Source of the DNA: Providencia huaxiensis
GTDB lineage: Bacteria > Pseudomonadota > Gammaproteobacteria > Enterobacterales > Enterobacteriaceae
DNA length: 64,000 nucleotides
Direction of reading: 5' to 3'
Assembly (NCBI RefSeq): GCF_002843235.3
Contig: NZ_CP031123.2
Location: 2,046,001 to 2,110,000, forward strand
The notes under the pieces are model-generated. The model saw only the letters and a program-made list of their open reading frames with translations, was not told the DNA's origin and ran no database searches. Made by a program: the position numbers and the translations under genes. Below, one piece after another: positions 20,753 through 32,301 of this stretch (positions are counted from its first letter, which is position 1; each line of letters begins with the position of its first letter).

Positions 20753-21733
20753 TTACTGAGCGTTGTATAAAATCACTGCTGCAGTACCCAGCAGATTAAG
20801 CAGTGTCAACGGCAGGCAAATTTTCCAACCGAAAGACATCACTTGGTCATAACGTGGACGCGGTAAAGAGGCACGGATCAAGATAAACATCATCATGAAG
20901 AAGCCAGTTTTGATAGCAAACCACAAGAATGACGGCAGGAATGGACCATGCCAGCCACCAAAGAACAGCGTCACAATCAGGGCAGAAACCGTTACGATAC
21001 CGATATACTCACCGACGAAGAACAGACCGAACTTCATGCCTGAGTATTCAACGTGGTAACCATCCGCAATCTCTTGTTCTGCTTCTGGTTGGTCAAACGG
21101 GTGACGGTGACATACCGCAACGCCCGCTATCGCAAAAGTCACAAAACCAAAGAACTGAGGAATGATGTTCCACATGCCTTCTTGGGAGTTCACAATATCA
21201 ATCAGGTTGAAAGAACCTGCTTGTGCAACCACGCCCATTAAAGAAAGGCCTAAGAACACTTCGTAACTCACGGTTTGTGCTGACGCACGCATCGCACCTA
21301 ATAATGAGTATTTGTTATTACTTGACCAACCCGCAAACAACACCGCATAGACCGCGAGCCCCGCCATCATCAGGAAGAATAAAATCCCAATATTCAGGTC
21401 TGCAACGTGCCATGTTGGGCTAACAGGGACGATAGCAAATGCTAAGAACAGTGAACAAAACGCAATCACTGGCGCAAGCGTAAAGATTTTCTTGTCCGCG
21501 AACTGTGGGATCCAGTCTTCTTTAAACAGCATTTTGAACATGTCGGCGATTAACTGGCCCATCCCAAACGGACCAACGCGGTTTGGACCATAACGGTTCT
21601 GGAATAGACCGAGAATACGGCGCTCTCCCAGACTCATGTAGGCCCCACAAGTCACAACAACCAATAAAATGACGACAGATTTAAGGATGGAAATTAACAC
21701 TTCCATCACTTCAGGAGAAATCCAATCCATCAT
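20753..21733 (-). CDS. nuoH: NADH-quinone oxidoreductase subunit H
   Basis: Membrane subunit (326 residues, about eight helices) forming much of the quinone-binding chamber at the junction of the two arms. It shows the conserved [20 protein letters not shown] and the acidic loop [20 protein letters not shown] that links quinone binding to proton pumping. It overlaps nuoG by 4 bases. Confidence 0.97.
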   Translation of the reverse strand: MMDWISPEVMEVLISILKSVVILLVVVTCGAYMSLGERRILGLFQNRYGPNRVGPFGMGQLIADMFKMLFKEDWIPQFADKKIFTLAPVIAFCSLFLAFAIVPVSPTWHVADLNIGILFFLMMAGLAVYAVLFAGWSSNNKYSLLGAMRASAQTVSYEVFLGLSLMGVVAQAGSFNLIDIVNSQEGMWNIIPQFFGFVTFAIAGVAVCHRHPFDQPEAEQEIADGYHVEYSGMKFGLFFVGEYIGIVTVSALIVTLFFGGWHGPFLPSFLWFAIKTGFFMMMFILIRASLPRPRYDQVMSFGWKICLPLTLLNLLGTAAVILYNAQ

Positions 21734-24453
21734 GCTCCCCTCCGCAGATTATTGACTGACACGCCAGCCATTGAAGGTGCGATACCTGGCATGCCTAACG
21801 GTAAGCCAATTTGACCTGTAGATAAGTGATTGCTGAGACGAACAGTCAAGTTAAACGCTTGACCTGCATGGCTAAATTCAGCTTTTGTTCCTGCTACCAA
21901 GCCAAGTGACGCAGCATCTTGCGTGTTCAGCATGATATATGGCTCTGGCATACGCTCTTGGATCACTTCTGAACGCTGTGACATTTCATCACTACCGAAC
22001 AGGTGGTAATAAGGTGCGACAACCCACTGAGCTTCGCTGGCTTGATAAGCCGCTGGAATTTCAGTGAAGTAAGCCAATTTACCTTCTGTTGAATTGAACA
22101 AACGGATACCCGGGTCACCAAATAACAGGTGTCCCCCCACTTCGGCTTGGAATTTGTTCCAGGCTTGCGGTGAGTTCCAACCCGGTGCCCATGCAAATGG
22201 AATTTGCTGGCGCGGCGCGGTTGGGCTGTTGTTCCCTTCCATTGAGAAAGCAAATGGAGAGTCAATATCTTGCGGTTGACGAGGCTCATGGACAGATTGA
22301 TTTGCTAGCATCGCTGTACGACCACTGTAACGATGTGGTTCACGCGCCAGTTTTTGACCACGAATACGGAAAGACGCTTTCGGAGCCGCATCAACCATAC
22401 CTGAGAATTGTGGCATTGCGGCAACACAATCAGCGATAACGTGATCCAGTTGAGACCAATCTGCATCACGCTCTTGCGCTTCAGTTTGCAGTGAATGCAT
22501 CCAGCGCCAGCTTTCGTTCATCACGATAGCTTTGTCGTAATACGTTGGGTCGAAGACTTGGAAGAAACGTTGTGCACGACCTTCTTGGTTAATCAACGTA
22601 CCGTCTGCTTCAGCAAAACTCGCTGCAGGCAGAACTAATGTTGCTTTATCCATGATGTCCGTTTGCTGATGGTCTGCAACAATCAAGTGGCTCAATTTTG
22701 CGAGTGCGCTATTGACCGCATCCACGCTGCTGTGACGGTACAAGTCGTTTTCGATAACAACAGCCACATCCGCTTCTTTCGCTTCAATGCGAGCTAAAGC
22801 GCTGTCTAGTGGCTGTGCGTTCATCATTGCCAGACCGAAACTATTTGCATGAGACGCTAAGTAAGATAACCCAACATTCGCGCCTTTCGCTTTCAGTGCA
22901 AATGCCACGTTAGCGGCCGCTTGGATCATTGCCTCGCTGGCACTATGGCTACCACTGATAATTAATGGTTTTTTCGCACCCGCTAAGGCCTGAGCAATGG
23001 TTTCCACTTTGGCTTTTAAGTCTGCCGGTAAATCATTCACCGCAGGGGCTTCGCCATTAATCATATTGGCGATAGCAAAACCAAAACGCGCTTGGTCAGC
23101 GACTGGAGCACGGTAATTAAAGGCGGCCACATCGTCTAAGCGAGTATCATCAACATTGGTAATAAACAGCGGATATTTCGCGTGTTGGCCAATGTTTTGG
23201 ATAGCGGCGATTTGCCAGTCAGCGACTTTCTGCGCTGCGGCCATTTCACGCGCTTTCCCTTTCACGGCTTGACGAACAGATAACGCCATACGTGCGCCCG
23301 TCTGAGTTAAATCTTCACCCAGAACCAGTACCGCATCATAGCCTTCCACTTCACGCAATGTTGGGGTATAGATACCACCATTTTGCAAAATGTTTTGCAT
23401 CAGCGCTAAGCGACTTTGCTCACCCGCAGAAATACCTGAGTAGAAGTTTTCTGCACCGACTAAAGCGCGCAATGCATAGTTGCTTTCAACGCTAGCACGC
23501 GGCGAGCCGATACCAATCACTTTTTTCGCTTGATTGATAATTTGCGCACCTCTTTGCATCGCTTCGATAGCCGAAATCACGTTCTTAACGCCATTTTTAT
23601 TGAGTACGGCTTGGCGAGGACGGTCTTTACGGTTGACGTAACCATAACCAAAGCGACCACGGTCACACAGGAAATAGTGGTTTACCGAGCCGTTATAACG
23701 GTTTTCGATGCGGCGGATTTCACCATAACGCTCACCGGGGCTAGTATTACAACCGATACTGCACTGCTGGCAGATACCCGGTGCAAATTGCATATCCCAT
23801 TTACGGTTATAGCGCTCAGAGTGAGTTTTGTCGGTGAATACCCCAGTAGGGCAAACTTCAACTAAGTTACCGGAGAACTCGCTTTCCAGCGTACCGTCTT
23901 CAGTACGACCGAAATACACATAGTTATGTGCGCCATAAACCCCTAAATCGGTGCCACCTGCGTAATCTTTGTAGTAACGAACACAACGATAACACGCGAT
24001 ACAACGGTTCATTTCATGACTAATAAATGGACCGAGGTCTTGGTTAATGTGAGTACGTTTCGTAAAACGATATTTACGCATATTATGACCGGTCATTACC
24101 GTCATATCTTGTAGGTGACAGTTCCCACCTTCCTCACAGACTGGGCAGTCATGAGGGTGGTTGGTCATCAGCCATTCCACGACACTTTCACGGAATTGTT
24201 TGGCTTCTTCATCATCAATTGAGATGTAAGTCCCTTCCGTTGCGGGTGTCATACAAGACATTACTAGGCGACCGCGAGTGTCATCTGCGTTCTGATACTG
24301 CTTAACCGCACACTGGCGGCAAGCGCCAACGCTTCCCAGCGCCGGATGCCAGCAAAAATAAGGAATATCTAGCCCGAGAGAAAGACAGGCTTGTAACAGG
24401 TTTTCAGACCCGTTTACGTCATATTCTTTGCCGTCTACATATATTGTAGCCAT
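21730..24453 (-). CDS. nuoG: NADH-quinone oxidoreductase subunit G
   Basis: Large peripheral-arm subunit (907 residues from this start) carrying several iron-sulfur clusters. Visible are the 2Fe-2S site (C34, C45, C48, C67), the His-ligated 4Fe-4S site (H99, C103, C106, C112), [11 protein letters not shown], and the extra N7 motif CQQCSIGC found in E. coli-type enzymes, followed by a molybdopterin-oxidoreductase-like domain. The frame is open to 24471, but the start [15 protein letters not shown] at 24453 is chosen because it aligns with E. coli NuoG and lies about 10 bases after GGGAAG. Confidence 0.95.
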   Translation of the reverse strand: MATIYVDGKEYDVNGSENLLQACLSLGLDIPYFCWHPALGSVGACRQCAVKQYQNADDTRGRLVMSCMTPATEGTYISIDDEEAKQFRESVVEWLMTNHPHDCPVCEEGGNCHLQDMTVMTGHNMRKYRFTKRTHINQDLGPFISHEMNRCIACYRCVRYYKDYAGGTDLGVYGAHNYVYFGRTEDGTLESEFSGNLVEVCPTGVFTDKTHSERYNRKWDMQFAPGICQQCSIGCNTSPGERYGEIRRIENRYNGSVNHYFLCDRGRFGYGYVNRKDRPRQAVLNKNGVKNVISAIEAMQRGAQIINQAKKVIGIGSPRASVESNYALRALVGAENFYSGISAGEQSRLALMQNILQNGGIYTPTLREVEGYDAVLVLGEDLTQTGARMALSVRQAVKGKAREMAAAQKVADWQIAAIQNIGQHAKYPLFITNVDDTRLDDVAAFNYRAPVADQARFGFAIANMINGEAPAVNDLPADLKAKVETIAQALAGAKKPLIISGSHSASEAMIQAAANVAFALKAKGANVGLSYLASHANSFGLAMMNAQPLDSALARIEAKEADVAVVIENDLYRHSSVDAVNSALAKLSHLIVADHQQTDIMDKATLVLPAASFAEADGTLINQEGRAQRFFQVFDPTYYDKAIVMNESWRWMHSLQTEAQERDADWSQLDHVIADCVAAMPQFSGMVDAAPKASFRIRGQKLAREPHRYSGRTAMLANQSVHEPRQPQDIDSPFAFSMEGNNSPTAPRQQIPFAWAPGWNSPQAWNKFQAEVGGHLLFGDPGIRLFNSTEGKLAYFTEIPAAYQASEAQWVVAPYYHLFGSDEMSQRSEVIQERMPEPYIMLNTQDAASLGLVAGTKAEFSHAGQAFNLTVRLSNHLSTGQIGLPLGMPGIAPSMAGVSVNNLRRGA

Positions 24454-24551
24454 AGTCAGCATGCTTCCCAAAGGCCCGCATAAAGCAGGCGTTAATCAAA
24501 AATACGTTCTTCGTGAAAAATCTCTTTAGCGGTTGCTCAATCGCTAAATAA

Positions 24552-25910
24552 TTACCAGCGCTGCTTCAGCAGGTTGGGCTGGATACCCGCAATCTGCACA
24601 ATGTTACGCAGATCTTTTTGCGAAATACCCGCTTCGAATTCATCACGGAAATATTTGATGGCACTTTGTAGCGGTTCGACCGCACCCGGTGCGTGAGCGC
24701 AGAAAGTTTTACCCGGCCCTAAGAAACGGCAAAGTTGCTCTAGGGTTTCAATATCCCCCGGCTGCCCTTCACCTTTTTCCAGCGCTTGTAAAATTTTCAC
24801 ACTCCATGGCAAACCATCGCGGCACGGTGTACACCAACCACAGGATTCACGGGCAAAGAAGGTTTCTAGGTTACGCACTAACGAAACCATGTTGATCTCA
24901 TGATCAACCGCCATCGCCAATGCAGTACCAAGACGGCTTCCCGCTTTGGCAATATTTTCGAAATCCATCGGTAAGTCGAGATGGTCGTTGGTCAGGAAGT
25001 CTGTCCCTGCGCCACCCGGCTGCCATGCTTTTAATTTTAGTCCATCACGCATACCACCTGCGTAATCTTCCAGCACTTCACGTGCCGTCGTACCAAATGG
25101 CAGTTCCCACAGACCCGGGTTTTTCACACGGCCAGAGAAACCCATCAGTTTAGTACCCGCATCTTTACTCTTACCTGCGCTTAAATCGATATACCATTGG
25201 TCTCCGTGCTCTAAAATAGCAGGCACGTTACAGATGGTTTCAACGTTATTAACGCAAGTTGGTTTACCCCAAGCACCTGATGTGGCAGGGAATGGTGGCT
25301 TAGAACGCGGGTTAGCACGGCGGCCTTCTAAAGAGTTAATCAGTGCGGTTTCTTCACCGCAGATATAACGCCCAGCGCCGGTGTGGACAAATAGTTCAAA
25401 ATCGAAACCTGAACCGAGGATATTTTTGCCTAATAGACCTGCCGCTTTAGCTTCTTCGATGGCACGACGCAGGTTTTGCGCGGCTTCAACGTATTCACCC
25501 CGTAAGAAGATATAACCACGGTAAGCTTTTAGTGCATAAGCGCCCGTGATCATCCCCTCAACTAACAAGTGAGGAAGTTGTTCCATCAATAGACGGTCTT
25601 TATAAGTGCCCGGTTCCATTTCATCCGCATTACATAAAAAGTAACGCAGTTTCATGTTTTCGTCTTTTGGCATCAGGCTCCATTTCAGACCTGTTGAGAA
25701 GCCCGCACCGCCTCGCCCTTTCAGGCCAGCGTCTTTCACGAGATTCACAACTTCATCCGGTGCCATGCCTTTGAGCGCACGCTCAAGACCTTTGTATCCG
25801 TTTTTACTGCGATACTCATCTAACCAAACAGGCTGATTGTCATCACGCAAACGCCATGTTAGGGGATGAGTTTCAGCAGTACGGATCACTGGATTAACAG
25901 AATTTGTCAT
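24552..25910 (-). CDS. nuoF: NADH-quinone oxidoreductase subunit F (NADH-binding)
   Basis: Binds NADH and FMN and takes the first electrons into complex I. The 452-residue protein has the glycine-rich GRGGAGF (65-71), the [12 protein letters not shown] loop, and the 4Fe-4S (N3) cysteines C357, C360, C363 and C404. Its start overlaps the nuoE stop by 4 bases. The gap to nuoG is about 98 bases and contains an inverted repeat TTAGCG (24526-24531)/CGCTAA (24542-24547). Confidence 0.97.
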   Translation of the reverse strand: MTNSVNPVIRTAETHPLTWRLRDDNQPVWLDEYRSKNGYKGLERALKGMAPDEVVNLVKDAGLKGRGGAGFSTGLKWSLMPKDENMKLRYFLCNADEMEPGTYKDRLLMEQLPHLLVEGMITGAYALKAYRGYIFLRGEYVEAAQNLRRAIEEAKAAGLLGKNILGSGFDFELFVHTGAGRYICGEETALINSLEGRRANPRSKPPFPATSGAWGKPTCVNNVETICNVPAILEHGDQWYIDLSAGKSKDAGTKLMGFSGRVKNPGLWELPFGTTAREVLEDYAGGMRDGLKLKAWQPGGAGTDFLTNDHLDLPMDFENIAKAGSRLGTALAMAVDHEINMVSLVRNLETFFARESCGWCTPCRDGLPWSVKILQALEKGEGQPGDIETLEQLCRFLGPGKTFCAHAPGAVEPLQSAIKYFRDEFEAGISQKDLRNIVQIAGIQPNLLKQRW

Positions 25911-26455
25911 GGATACTGCTCCAGTAATTTTTGAATATTTTCAGGCTGCACGTAGCTGTGAGTGTCATCATCGATCATCATCGTTGGACCCTTGTCACAG
26001 TTACCTAAGCAACAGGTCGGCAGCAATGTAAAACGGCCATCAGCTGTTGTTTGGCCCGGGCGAATATTAAGCTGTTTAATGATTTCAGCTTCTAAGCCCT
26101 GATAACCTGTAATATGGCAAACAACACTGTCGCAATAGCGAATAATGTGGCGACCCACTGGTTGGCGGAAGATTTGGCTATAGAATGTCGCCACCCCTTC
26201 AACATCACTAGCTGGGATACCTAAGACGTCAGCGATAGCATGGATCGCACCATCTTCAACCCAACCGCGGTTTTTTTGCACAATTTTCAGTGCTTCAATT
26301 GAGGCAGCACGTGCGTCTTCGTAATGGTGTTTCTCACCTTCAATCTCTTCGCGCTCTTTCTCGGTTAAGACAAAGCCATGATTGACTTGCGGTTCAAACA
26401 CGTTCACGACATTGAGCTCGTTGTGCTTCTCATTTTCGTTATGTTCATTATGCAT
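25907..26455 (-). CDS. nuoE: NADH-quinone oxidoreductase subunit E
   Basis: Thioredoxin-fold 2Fe-2S (N1a) subunit of the NADH dehydrogenase module. The ligands are C108, C113, C149 and C153. At 182 residues it has about 16 extra N-terminal residues relative to E. coli, rich in His, Asn and Glu ([15 protein letters not shown]), so either the true N-terminus is extended or the start is a little downstream. It starts 2 bases after nuoCD ends. Confidence 0.95.
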   Translation of the reverse strand: MHNEHNENEKHNELNVVNVFEPQVNHGFVLTEKEREEIEGEKHHYEDARAASIEALKIVQKNRGWVEDGAIHAIADVLGIPASDVEGVATFYSQIFRQPVGRHIIRYCDSVVCHITGYQGLEAEIIKQLNIRPGQTTADGRFTLLPTCCLGNCDKGPTMMIDDDTHSYVQPENIQKLLEQYP

Positions 26456-26457
26456 GG

Positions 26458-28260
26458 TTAGCGATCCACATCCGACATTACAAAATCGATACTACCCAGA
26501 TAGACGATTAAGTCTGAAACTAAGCTGCCTCTGATAACCGCAGGAATTTGCTGCAAGTGAGCGTAGCTCGGCGTACGAATACGCGTGCGGTAGCTCATTG
26601 TGCTGCCATCACTGGTTAAGTAGTAGCTGTTGATCCCCTTCGTCGCTTCAACCATCTGGAATGACTCATTTGCTGGCATCACCGGACCCCAAGACACTTG
26701 TAAGAAGTGGTTGATCAGGGTTTCGATGTGCTGCAACGTACGCTCTTTTGGTGGCGGAGTTGTCAGTGGATGGTCAGCTTTGAAAGGACCTTCTGGCATA
26801 TTCTTATAGCATTGCTCAAGAATACGGATACTCTGGCGCATCTCTTCCACTTTGATCATCACACGGTCATAACAGTCACCGTTATGCGCGATAGGGATAT
26901 CAAATTCGAAGTTTTCATAGCCTGAATATGGACGCCATTTACGCACGTCAAAATCAACGCCTGTTGCACGTAATCCAGCCCCTGTCACACCCCATGCCAA
27001 CGCCTCTTCTTTTGAGTACATTGCGGTACCAATAGAACGGCCTTTTAAGATGGAGTTCTTCAGTGCGGAAGTGACATAAGACTCTAAACGTTTTGGCAGC
27101 CAGTCTAATAACTCACGCAGCAGTTTTTCCCAGCCACGTGGTAAGTCGTGAGCGACACCACCGATACGGAACCATGCAGGGTGCATACGGAAACCGGTAA
27201 TCGCTTCAATGACGTTGTAGACTTTTTGACGGTCAGTAAACGCAAAGAAGACTGGGGTCATCGCACCAACGTCTTGGATATAGGTACTGATGTACAGTAA
27301 GTGGCTGTTGATACGGAATAACTCAGACAACATGACACGGATCGTTTTGACGCGATCTGGCACTTCAATGCCTGCCAATTTTTCAACGGCCAACACATAT
27401 GGCATTTCATTCACACAACCACCGAGGTACTCGATACGGTCGGTGTAAGGAATGTAGCTGTGCCATGACTGGCGTTCACCCATTTTTTCAGCGCCACGGT
27501 GGTGGTAGCCGATATCAGGTACGCAGTCGATAATTTCTTCGCCATCCAATTGCAGTACGATACGGAACGCACCGTGTGAGGATGGGTGGTTTGGCCCCAA
27601 GTTCAGGAACATGAAATCTTCGTTTTCATTTCCGCGTGCCATGCCCCACTCTTCTGGTTTGAAAGTCAAAGCTTCCATTTCCAGATCTTGTTTCTGCTTA
27701 GTCAGCACAAAAGGGTCGAACTCGGTCGCACGCGCAGGGTAATCCTTACGCAGTGGGTGGCCTTCCCAGCTTGGTGACATTAAAAGGCGGCGTAGATTCG
27801 GGTGACCTTGGAACGTTATACCGAACATGTCCCACACTTCACGCTCATGCCAATTCGCATTCGGGAACAGTGAAACAATAGAAGGCACGTTTAAGTCTTT
27901 CTCATTAAGAGCGACTTTTAACATGATATCGCGGTTACGATCGATGGAGATGATATGATAGAAAACACTAAAATCTGCTTCTGGCAGACCTTGACGGTGA
28001 ATTCGTTGACGTTCATCTACCCCATGTAAGTCAAATAACATGACATACGGTTTTGGTAATTTCTTTAGGAAATCGACCACTTCCAGTAACTGTTCACGAC
28101 GCACCCAAAGCACTGGCATACCAGTGCGAGTTGCTTGAACAGAAAAGGCATCCGGCCCAAATTGATTGCGCAGTTCCAGAAGCACAGGGTCGTTTAAGTG
28201 ATCCTGTGTCTGCCATCCTGGCTGGTTACTACTCGCTTGCGCTATCTGATCTGTCATCAT
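26458..28260 (-). CDS. nuoC: NADH-quinone oxidoreductase fused subunit C/D
   Basis: Fused 30-kDa and 49-kDa peripheral subunits (600 residues), as usual in Enterobacterales. The NuoC part (about residues 1-190) shows [17 protein letters not shown]; the NuoD part shows [16 protein letters not shown], the quinone-site histidine region, [18 protein letters not shown], and the C-terminal [12 protein letters not shown]. The start may be the second Met (28257). The 74-bp gap to nuoB is the largest in the 5' half of the operon. Confidence 0.97.
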   Translation of the reverse strand: MMTDQIAQASSNQPGWQTQDHLNDPVLLELRNQFGPDAFSVQATRTGMPVLWVRREQLLEVVDFLKKLPKPYVMLFDLHGVDERQRIHRQGLPEADFSVFYHIISIDRNRDIMLKVALNEKDLNVPSIVSLFPNANWHEREVWDMFGITFQGHPNLRRLLMSPSWEGHPLRKDYPARATEFDPFVLTKQKQDLEMEALTFKPEEWGMARGNENEDFMFLNLGPNHPSSHGAFRIVLQLDGEEIIDCVPDIGYHHRGAEKMGERQSWHSYIPYTDRIEYLGGCVNEMPYVLAVEKLAGIEVPDRVKTIRVMLSELFRINSHLLYISTYIQDVGAMTPVFFAFTDRQKVYNVIEAITGFRMHPAWFRIGGVAHDLPRGWEKLLRELLDWLPKRLESYVTSALKNSILKGRSIGTAMYSKEEALAWGVTGAGLRATGVDFDVRKWRPYSGYENFEFDIPIAHNGDCYDRVMIKVEEMRQSIRILEQCYKNMPEGPFKADHPLTTPPPKERTLQHIETLINHFLQVSWGPVMPANESFQMVEATKGINSYYLTSDGSTMSYRTRIRTPSYAHLQQIPAVIRGSLVSDLIVYLGSIDFVMSDVDR

Positions 28261-28334
28261 TCTTCACCATAACGCTTGATCAGGTTTATTATTTCGCAAC
28301 AACATTGCTCTGTTACGCTGTATGGCTTTAAGCC

Positions 28335-29009
28335 TTAAATTTCGTCTGGTGTACGCAGGTTTGTCACTGCAATACGTTCACCATGCTTTCTTTCTCTTTC
28401 TGATTGCATATTGGCACGGTAAACCCCTTGGTCTCCAACGACCCAAGATAGCGGACGACGCTCTTTACCGATAGATTCTTGCAATAGAAGCAGAGCCTGC
28501 ATATAGGCTTCTGGGCGTGGTGGGCAACCTGGGATATATACATCCACAGGAATAAATTTATCGACGCCTTGTACAACAGAATAAATGTCATACATGCCAC
28601 CAGAGTTGGCACATGAACCCATGGAAATAACCCATTTTGGTTCAAGCATTTGGTCATACAGACGTTGAATAACAGGTGCCATTTTTGTGAAACAAGTACC
28701 TGCAACTACCATGAAATCGGCTTGACGAGGTGAAGCACGCAGTACTTCTGCACCAAAGCGGGCGACGTCATGAACAGCCGTGAACGAAGTCACCATTTCT
28801 ACATAGCAACATGAAAGACCAAAGTTATATGGCCAGAGAGAGTTTTTGCGCCCCCAGTTAACCACATCGTGAAGTGCATGAGAAAGTTTCCCCATGTAAA
28901 CACTGTTTTCAACTTGCTGCTCCAGTGGATCTGTTACGATTTCCTGGGTTTGCAGTGGGTAACGGTCGTTCTCACCGTTCGGATCTATGCGGGTGAGCGT
29001 ATAATCCAT
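28335..29009 (-). CDS. nuoB: NADH-quinone oxidoreductase subunit B
   Basis: Holds the terminal 4Fe-4S cluster N2, which reduces quinone. Ligands are the tandem C67-C68 (GLSCCYVEM), C133 (GSCANSGG) and C162 (PGCPPRPE). It is 224 residues, close to E. coli NuoB. It lies 18 bases after nuoA. Confidence 0.97.
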   Translation of the reverse strand: MDYTLTRIDPNGENDRYPLQTQEIVTDPLEQQVENSVYMGKLSHALHDVVNWGRKNSLWPYNFGLSCCYVEMVTSFTAVHDVARFGAEVLRASPRQADFMVVAGTCFTKMAPVIQRLYDQMLEPKWVISMGSCANSGGMYDIYSVVQGVDKFIPVDVYIPGCPPRPEAYMQALLLLQESIGKERRPLSWVVGDQGVYRANMQSERERKHGERIAVTNLRTPDEI

Positions 29010-29027
29010 TGTATAATGCCTCGCTTT

Positions 29028-29471
29028 TTACTGCGGATGACGATTGCTGATTTTAATAACTTCACTAGGATGCTTTACTTTTCCGCGGGAACGGACTGGA
29101 GTCCAATCCAATGCCCCAACGCGGACGAGATAAAACAGTCCCGCCAACAATACCAAAATAAAGATCGCGGCTTCGATGAAACCTACCCAACCGGCTTCGC
29201 GGATGGCAACTGACCATGCAAATAAGAACATGGCTTCAACATCGAAGATAACGAAAAACATGGCGACTAAGTAAAACTTAGCGGACATGCGGAGACGTGC
29301 ACTACCGACCGAGTCGATACCGGACTCATAAGGAACGTGTTTTGTTCTGGCTTTGGCGCGGCTACCTAAAAAGTGACCCGCGACCAACATGAAAGCACAA
29401 AGACCGATAGTGCCGATAAGGAATATCGCAAACGCCCAGTTATGGGCTAACGCTAGGATTGATGTAGACAT
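29028..29471 (-). CDS. nuoA: NADH-quinone oxidoreductase subunit A
   Basis: First gene of the operon. It is a 147-residue membrane subunit with three helices and the acidic [14 protein letters not shown] segment conserved in the family; its loop takes part in quinone-linked proton coupling. The promoter region must be in the long noncoding stretch to its right (from 29472). Confidence 0.96.
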   Translation of the reverse strand: MSTSILALAHNWAFAIFLIGTIGLCAFMLVAGHFLGSRAKARTKHVPYESGIDSVGSARLRMSAKFYLVAMFFVIFDVEAMFLFAWSVAIREAGWVGFIEAAIFILVLLAGLFYLVRVGALDWTPVRSRGKVKHPSEVIKISNRHPQ

Positions 29472-30494
29472 ACTCGTTGCTTACTCATTACTTATGGTGT
29501 GTTAACTGCTCTTTTTTACATCACGGCAGTATTGCACCACAATTGCCCAGTTAATCGAGAAGAAAGACCAAAATTGATCACAAACTAAAATATCACCAAA
29601 CTTAAATCAGTCTGTTGACTGCGTTTGGTTTGTCCTCTCTCATTACAATTTACCTTACTTAAATTAAGTAAAATAACCCGTATTTGTTACAAAAACTTCA
29701 CACTACAAAAACAACGGAACAACAAAAAGTACTCATAATCTGCTAAAACGTGTCAGTGTAATGATACTCAAGTAAACACGCAAACTAGTTTAACTGATTA
29801 TTCGTTTTTACTACACCATTATCTCAGGAAAAACCTGTCTTAACAGATGAAAAATTGCGCTTTTTATTTGATCTAACGCACACTTTTATTGAAAAAGTAC
29901 TCAATTTGTTTACATAGCATTCAATTTAACTTTAAGTCTTTGTAACTCTTTTTAACGCATGACTTCAAGTAACTACCTGACATTCCAGCGCTATTTTATC
30001 TATTCAATAAAAAAATATTGTTAACAACATAACAAATTGTTAACTAAACAATGAAATTCAGGTTATGCCAGCTACATCACAATTATTTCATGGTCTTTCC
30101 TATTTAACCATACTTATTAAGTGGTTAATTGTTTTTTTTATGAGCGGATATCGATAAAAAAATTGATAAACTTGAATTTGATAACCTATTAAAAATATCA
30201 CTGAGGATTATTTAAACACCCACAAGAACAAATTTCTCGATGCCATTTCCCAATATTGAAAATTTTGTTCCACGGTATGAGATAATCGTTTCAGTCATCA
30301 GCAGCGATCCACTTTCATCTACCACCAAACAGCTTAACCTACGCGTACGTAAGCCATTCAACCAATGAATGCCATCACAACCACAGCCCGAATGTTATTT
30401 AGACTGTGATTAACACATTGATTTTATTTGTACATGACCAATAACACATTGATCACAAACAAGTGATTCAGTAATAAACGGACAAAAAAGATAT
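29472..30494. other. Long noncoding region between nuoA and lrhA
   Basis: About 1 kb of AT-rich DNA with no gene I can support, presumably holding the nuo promoters, which in E. coli are regulated by oxygen and nitrate regulators. Visible: a near-perfect palindrome TTACTTAAATTAAGTAA (29655-29671), a cluster of TTGTTAAC motifs around 30015-30050, and TTGATCACAAAC occurring twice (about 29573 and 30448). None can be assigned to a regulator from sequence alone. Confidence 0.5.
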
Positions 30495-30531
30495 AAAAAA
30501 ACGGCAATCCCAAGATAATTGGAATTGCCGT
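30495..30531 (-). terminator. lrhA: lrhA terminator
   Basis: A 13-bp stem with one mismatch, ACGGCAATCCCAA (30501-30513) with TTGGAATTGCCGT (30519-30531), loop GATAA, followed on the minus strand by a run of six T (complement of 30495-30500). Placed just after the lrhA stop. Confidence 0.9.
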
Positions 30532-30587
30532 CAGTACAATAAATCGATTAAATATTATGCTTAAGATAACCAGTTGAATCGATTAAA

Positions 30588-31511
30588 TTAATTACCTTCT
30601 TCGTTGATATCCACCAATTCACTTGCTGGAGTTGCAACATAAGGAATTTTTTTGTTTTCAATCGCATCGAATACAGTCAGAACAAAATCTTTTTGCTCAT
30701 CTGCATTCTTATACAACCAATACTGAATATCAGGTAAACGAGGCAACCCATCAGCTTCACTCAAAATGCGTAAATCTGCATTTTGCATTTCCATTGGCCT
30801 TGCTGTTACCCCAACTTCTGCATTTACGGCTGCACGGACAGCAGGTAAAGAAGCCGCTTCATACGCCACATGCCATGACAAACCTGCATCATCAAGAGCA
30901 CTAGTACAAAGTTTACGATATGGGTTAGTTTCGTCCATAACCACTAATGGAATGGGCTCATTAGAACGCAATTGAAAATCCGGTGCACTATGCCACAAAA
31001 CAGGCACAGTTCTTAAAGCCGTTTTGGGATGGTGGCTAATTCTTGCCGTTGTTAAAGCAAGGTCTATCTCATGGTTATCGAGCATTGACTCAATAAACTG
31101 TGCCCGTTTAATACGCACTTCAACGGCAATTCTTGGATAGACAGATGCGATACGATTAAGCAAGAAAGGTAATAAGATATCGACGGTGTCATCAGATGCA
31201 CCAATACGCAATTCACCATCCGCGTCATTATAGGTTAACGATGCCGTTGCATCATCATTGGCGCGAAGTATTTGCCTTGCGTAGCCAAGCAATTGTAATC
31301 CATGCGCAGTGAGCAGTTTATTTCGCCCATGACGAGCAAAAAGCTCACGGCCGACTAATTGCTCTAGGCGCTGCATTTGCTGGCTCACAGCAGATTGTGT
31401 TCGACAAACGGCTGCAGCTGCAGCTGCGAACGTGTTAAGATCTGCGACAGCGACGAAAGTACGTAGCAAATCAAGATCTAGGTTCATGATGGGACGATTG
31501 GAATTTATCAT
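30588..31511 (-). CDS. lrhA: LysR-type regulator LrhA (HexA/PecT family)
   Basis: Transcription factor that in E. coli represses flagellar and fimbrial genes and influences RpoS; HexA and PecT are its relatives in plant and insect pathogens. The first 75 residues are almost identical to E. coli LrhA (LDLLRTFVAVADLNTFAAAA, TQSAVSQQMQRLEQL winged helix-turn-helix); the effector domain (about 95-290) is more diverged. It is 307 residues with an intact start (MINSNRPIMNLDLDLL). It sits upstream of nuo as in E. coli and is divergent from alaA. Confidence 0.93.
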   Translation of the reverse strand: MINSNRPIMNLDLDLLRTFVAVADLNTFAAAAAAVCRTQSAVSQQMQRLEQLVGRELFARHGRNKLLTAHGLQLLGYARQILRANDDATASLTYNDADGELRIGASDDTVDILLPFLLNRIASVYPRIAVEVRIKRAQFIESMLDNHEIDLALTTARISHHPKTALRTVPVLWHSAPDFQLRSNEPIPLVVMDETNPYRKLCTSALDDAGLSWHVAYEAASLPAVRAAVNAEVGVTARPMEMQNADLRILSEADGLPRLPDIQYWLYKNADEQKDFVLTVFDAIENKKIPYVATPASELVDINEEGN

Positions 31512-32301
31512 CGTTCATTCTCTTATATAATTTTATGTTACCTGGTGTTTCTGCTCTCCTCCATGAGAATCAGCGAGTTTATAGCGACTACTAAGCGAGT
31601 GCATTTCTAATCCATAGATCTGCAATAACTTCTCATTACTTTACTTTTTTGCACCTTGTCCATTATTCATTGACGATAAGGCATGTGTACAAATAGCATA
31701 CTTCCAAAAATCAAATAATCTTAATAAAAAGGCAATGTTTTCTTAAAAAACAAGCTAAAACATGCTTTCTTGGAAACGCCTAAATAGTAACATATTTAAT
31801 GTAATCGCAATTATTTTAATGTAAGCACATTATAAAACTCATTTCACTATTTGGTTATAGCCAAAAATATCAATGAGTTATGAATTTAAGGCGCACTTTT
31901 CGTTAAAAAAAACACCTCGAAACAATCAATATTACTAACAAAATCACACTAATTATTATGAAAAAAGGCCATTACCGCAAAAAAAACATGTCTGATTTAA
32001 CCATTCAATGCTTAATATTACATTTTGATACAATTTTTCCTTCTTCACTATTTTTATGCTTTTTTACTATTTATACTCCAAAACATCAAAGAATGTTAAA
32101 ATTATAATCCAACTAATACCCTATTTTTGGAATAGACAGCTAACCTAAGTAAGATAATAAGATACCAAACATTACATTTACGCGTAAACCAACCTTTTAC
32201 ACCAAAAATAACCTTGCATCTTCAAAAGCTTCTGAGGGAAGAGTACAGTAAAGGAATAACGCCGGCTCGACCAATGTAACCCTTAGGGTAATGAGAGAAC
32301 T
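31512..32301. other. Divergent lrhA-alaA intergenic region
   Basis: 790 bp, AT-rich, no coding frame I can support. It holds a small hairpin TTTGG/CCAAA near 31850-31866, two TTTAATGTAA repeats (about 31796 and 31818), and, just before alaA, a palindrome ACCCTTAGGGT (32279-32289) directly upstream of the weak ribosome binding sequence GAGAG. Promoters of both genes must be here but cannot be placed surely. Confidence 0.5.

Noticed and set aside
24454..24471. Longer NuoG starting MGSMLT
   Set aside because: The extra residues are absent in E. coli NuoG and the ribosome binding sequence GGGAAG is too close to those ATGs.
29573..30460. TTGATCACAAAC motifs as FNR sites
   Set aside because: Only the left half-site matches TTGAT-N4-ATCAA; the right half is missing in both.
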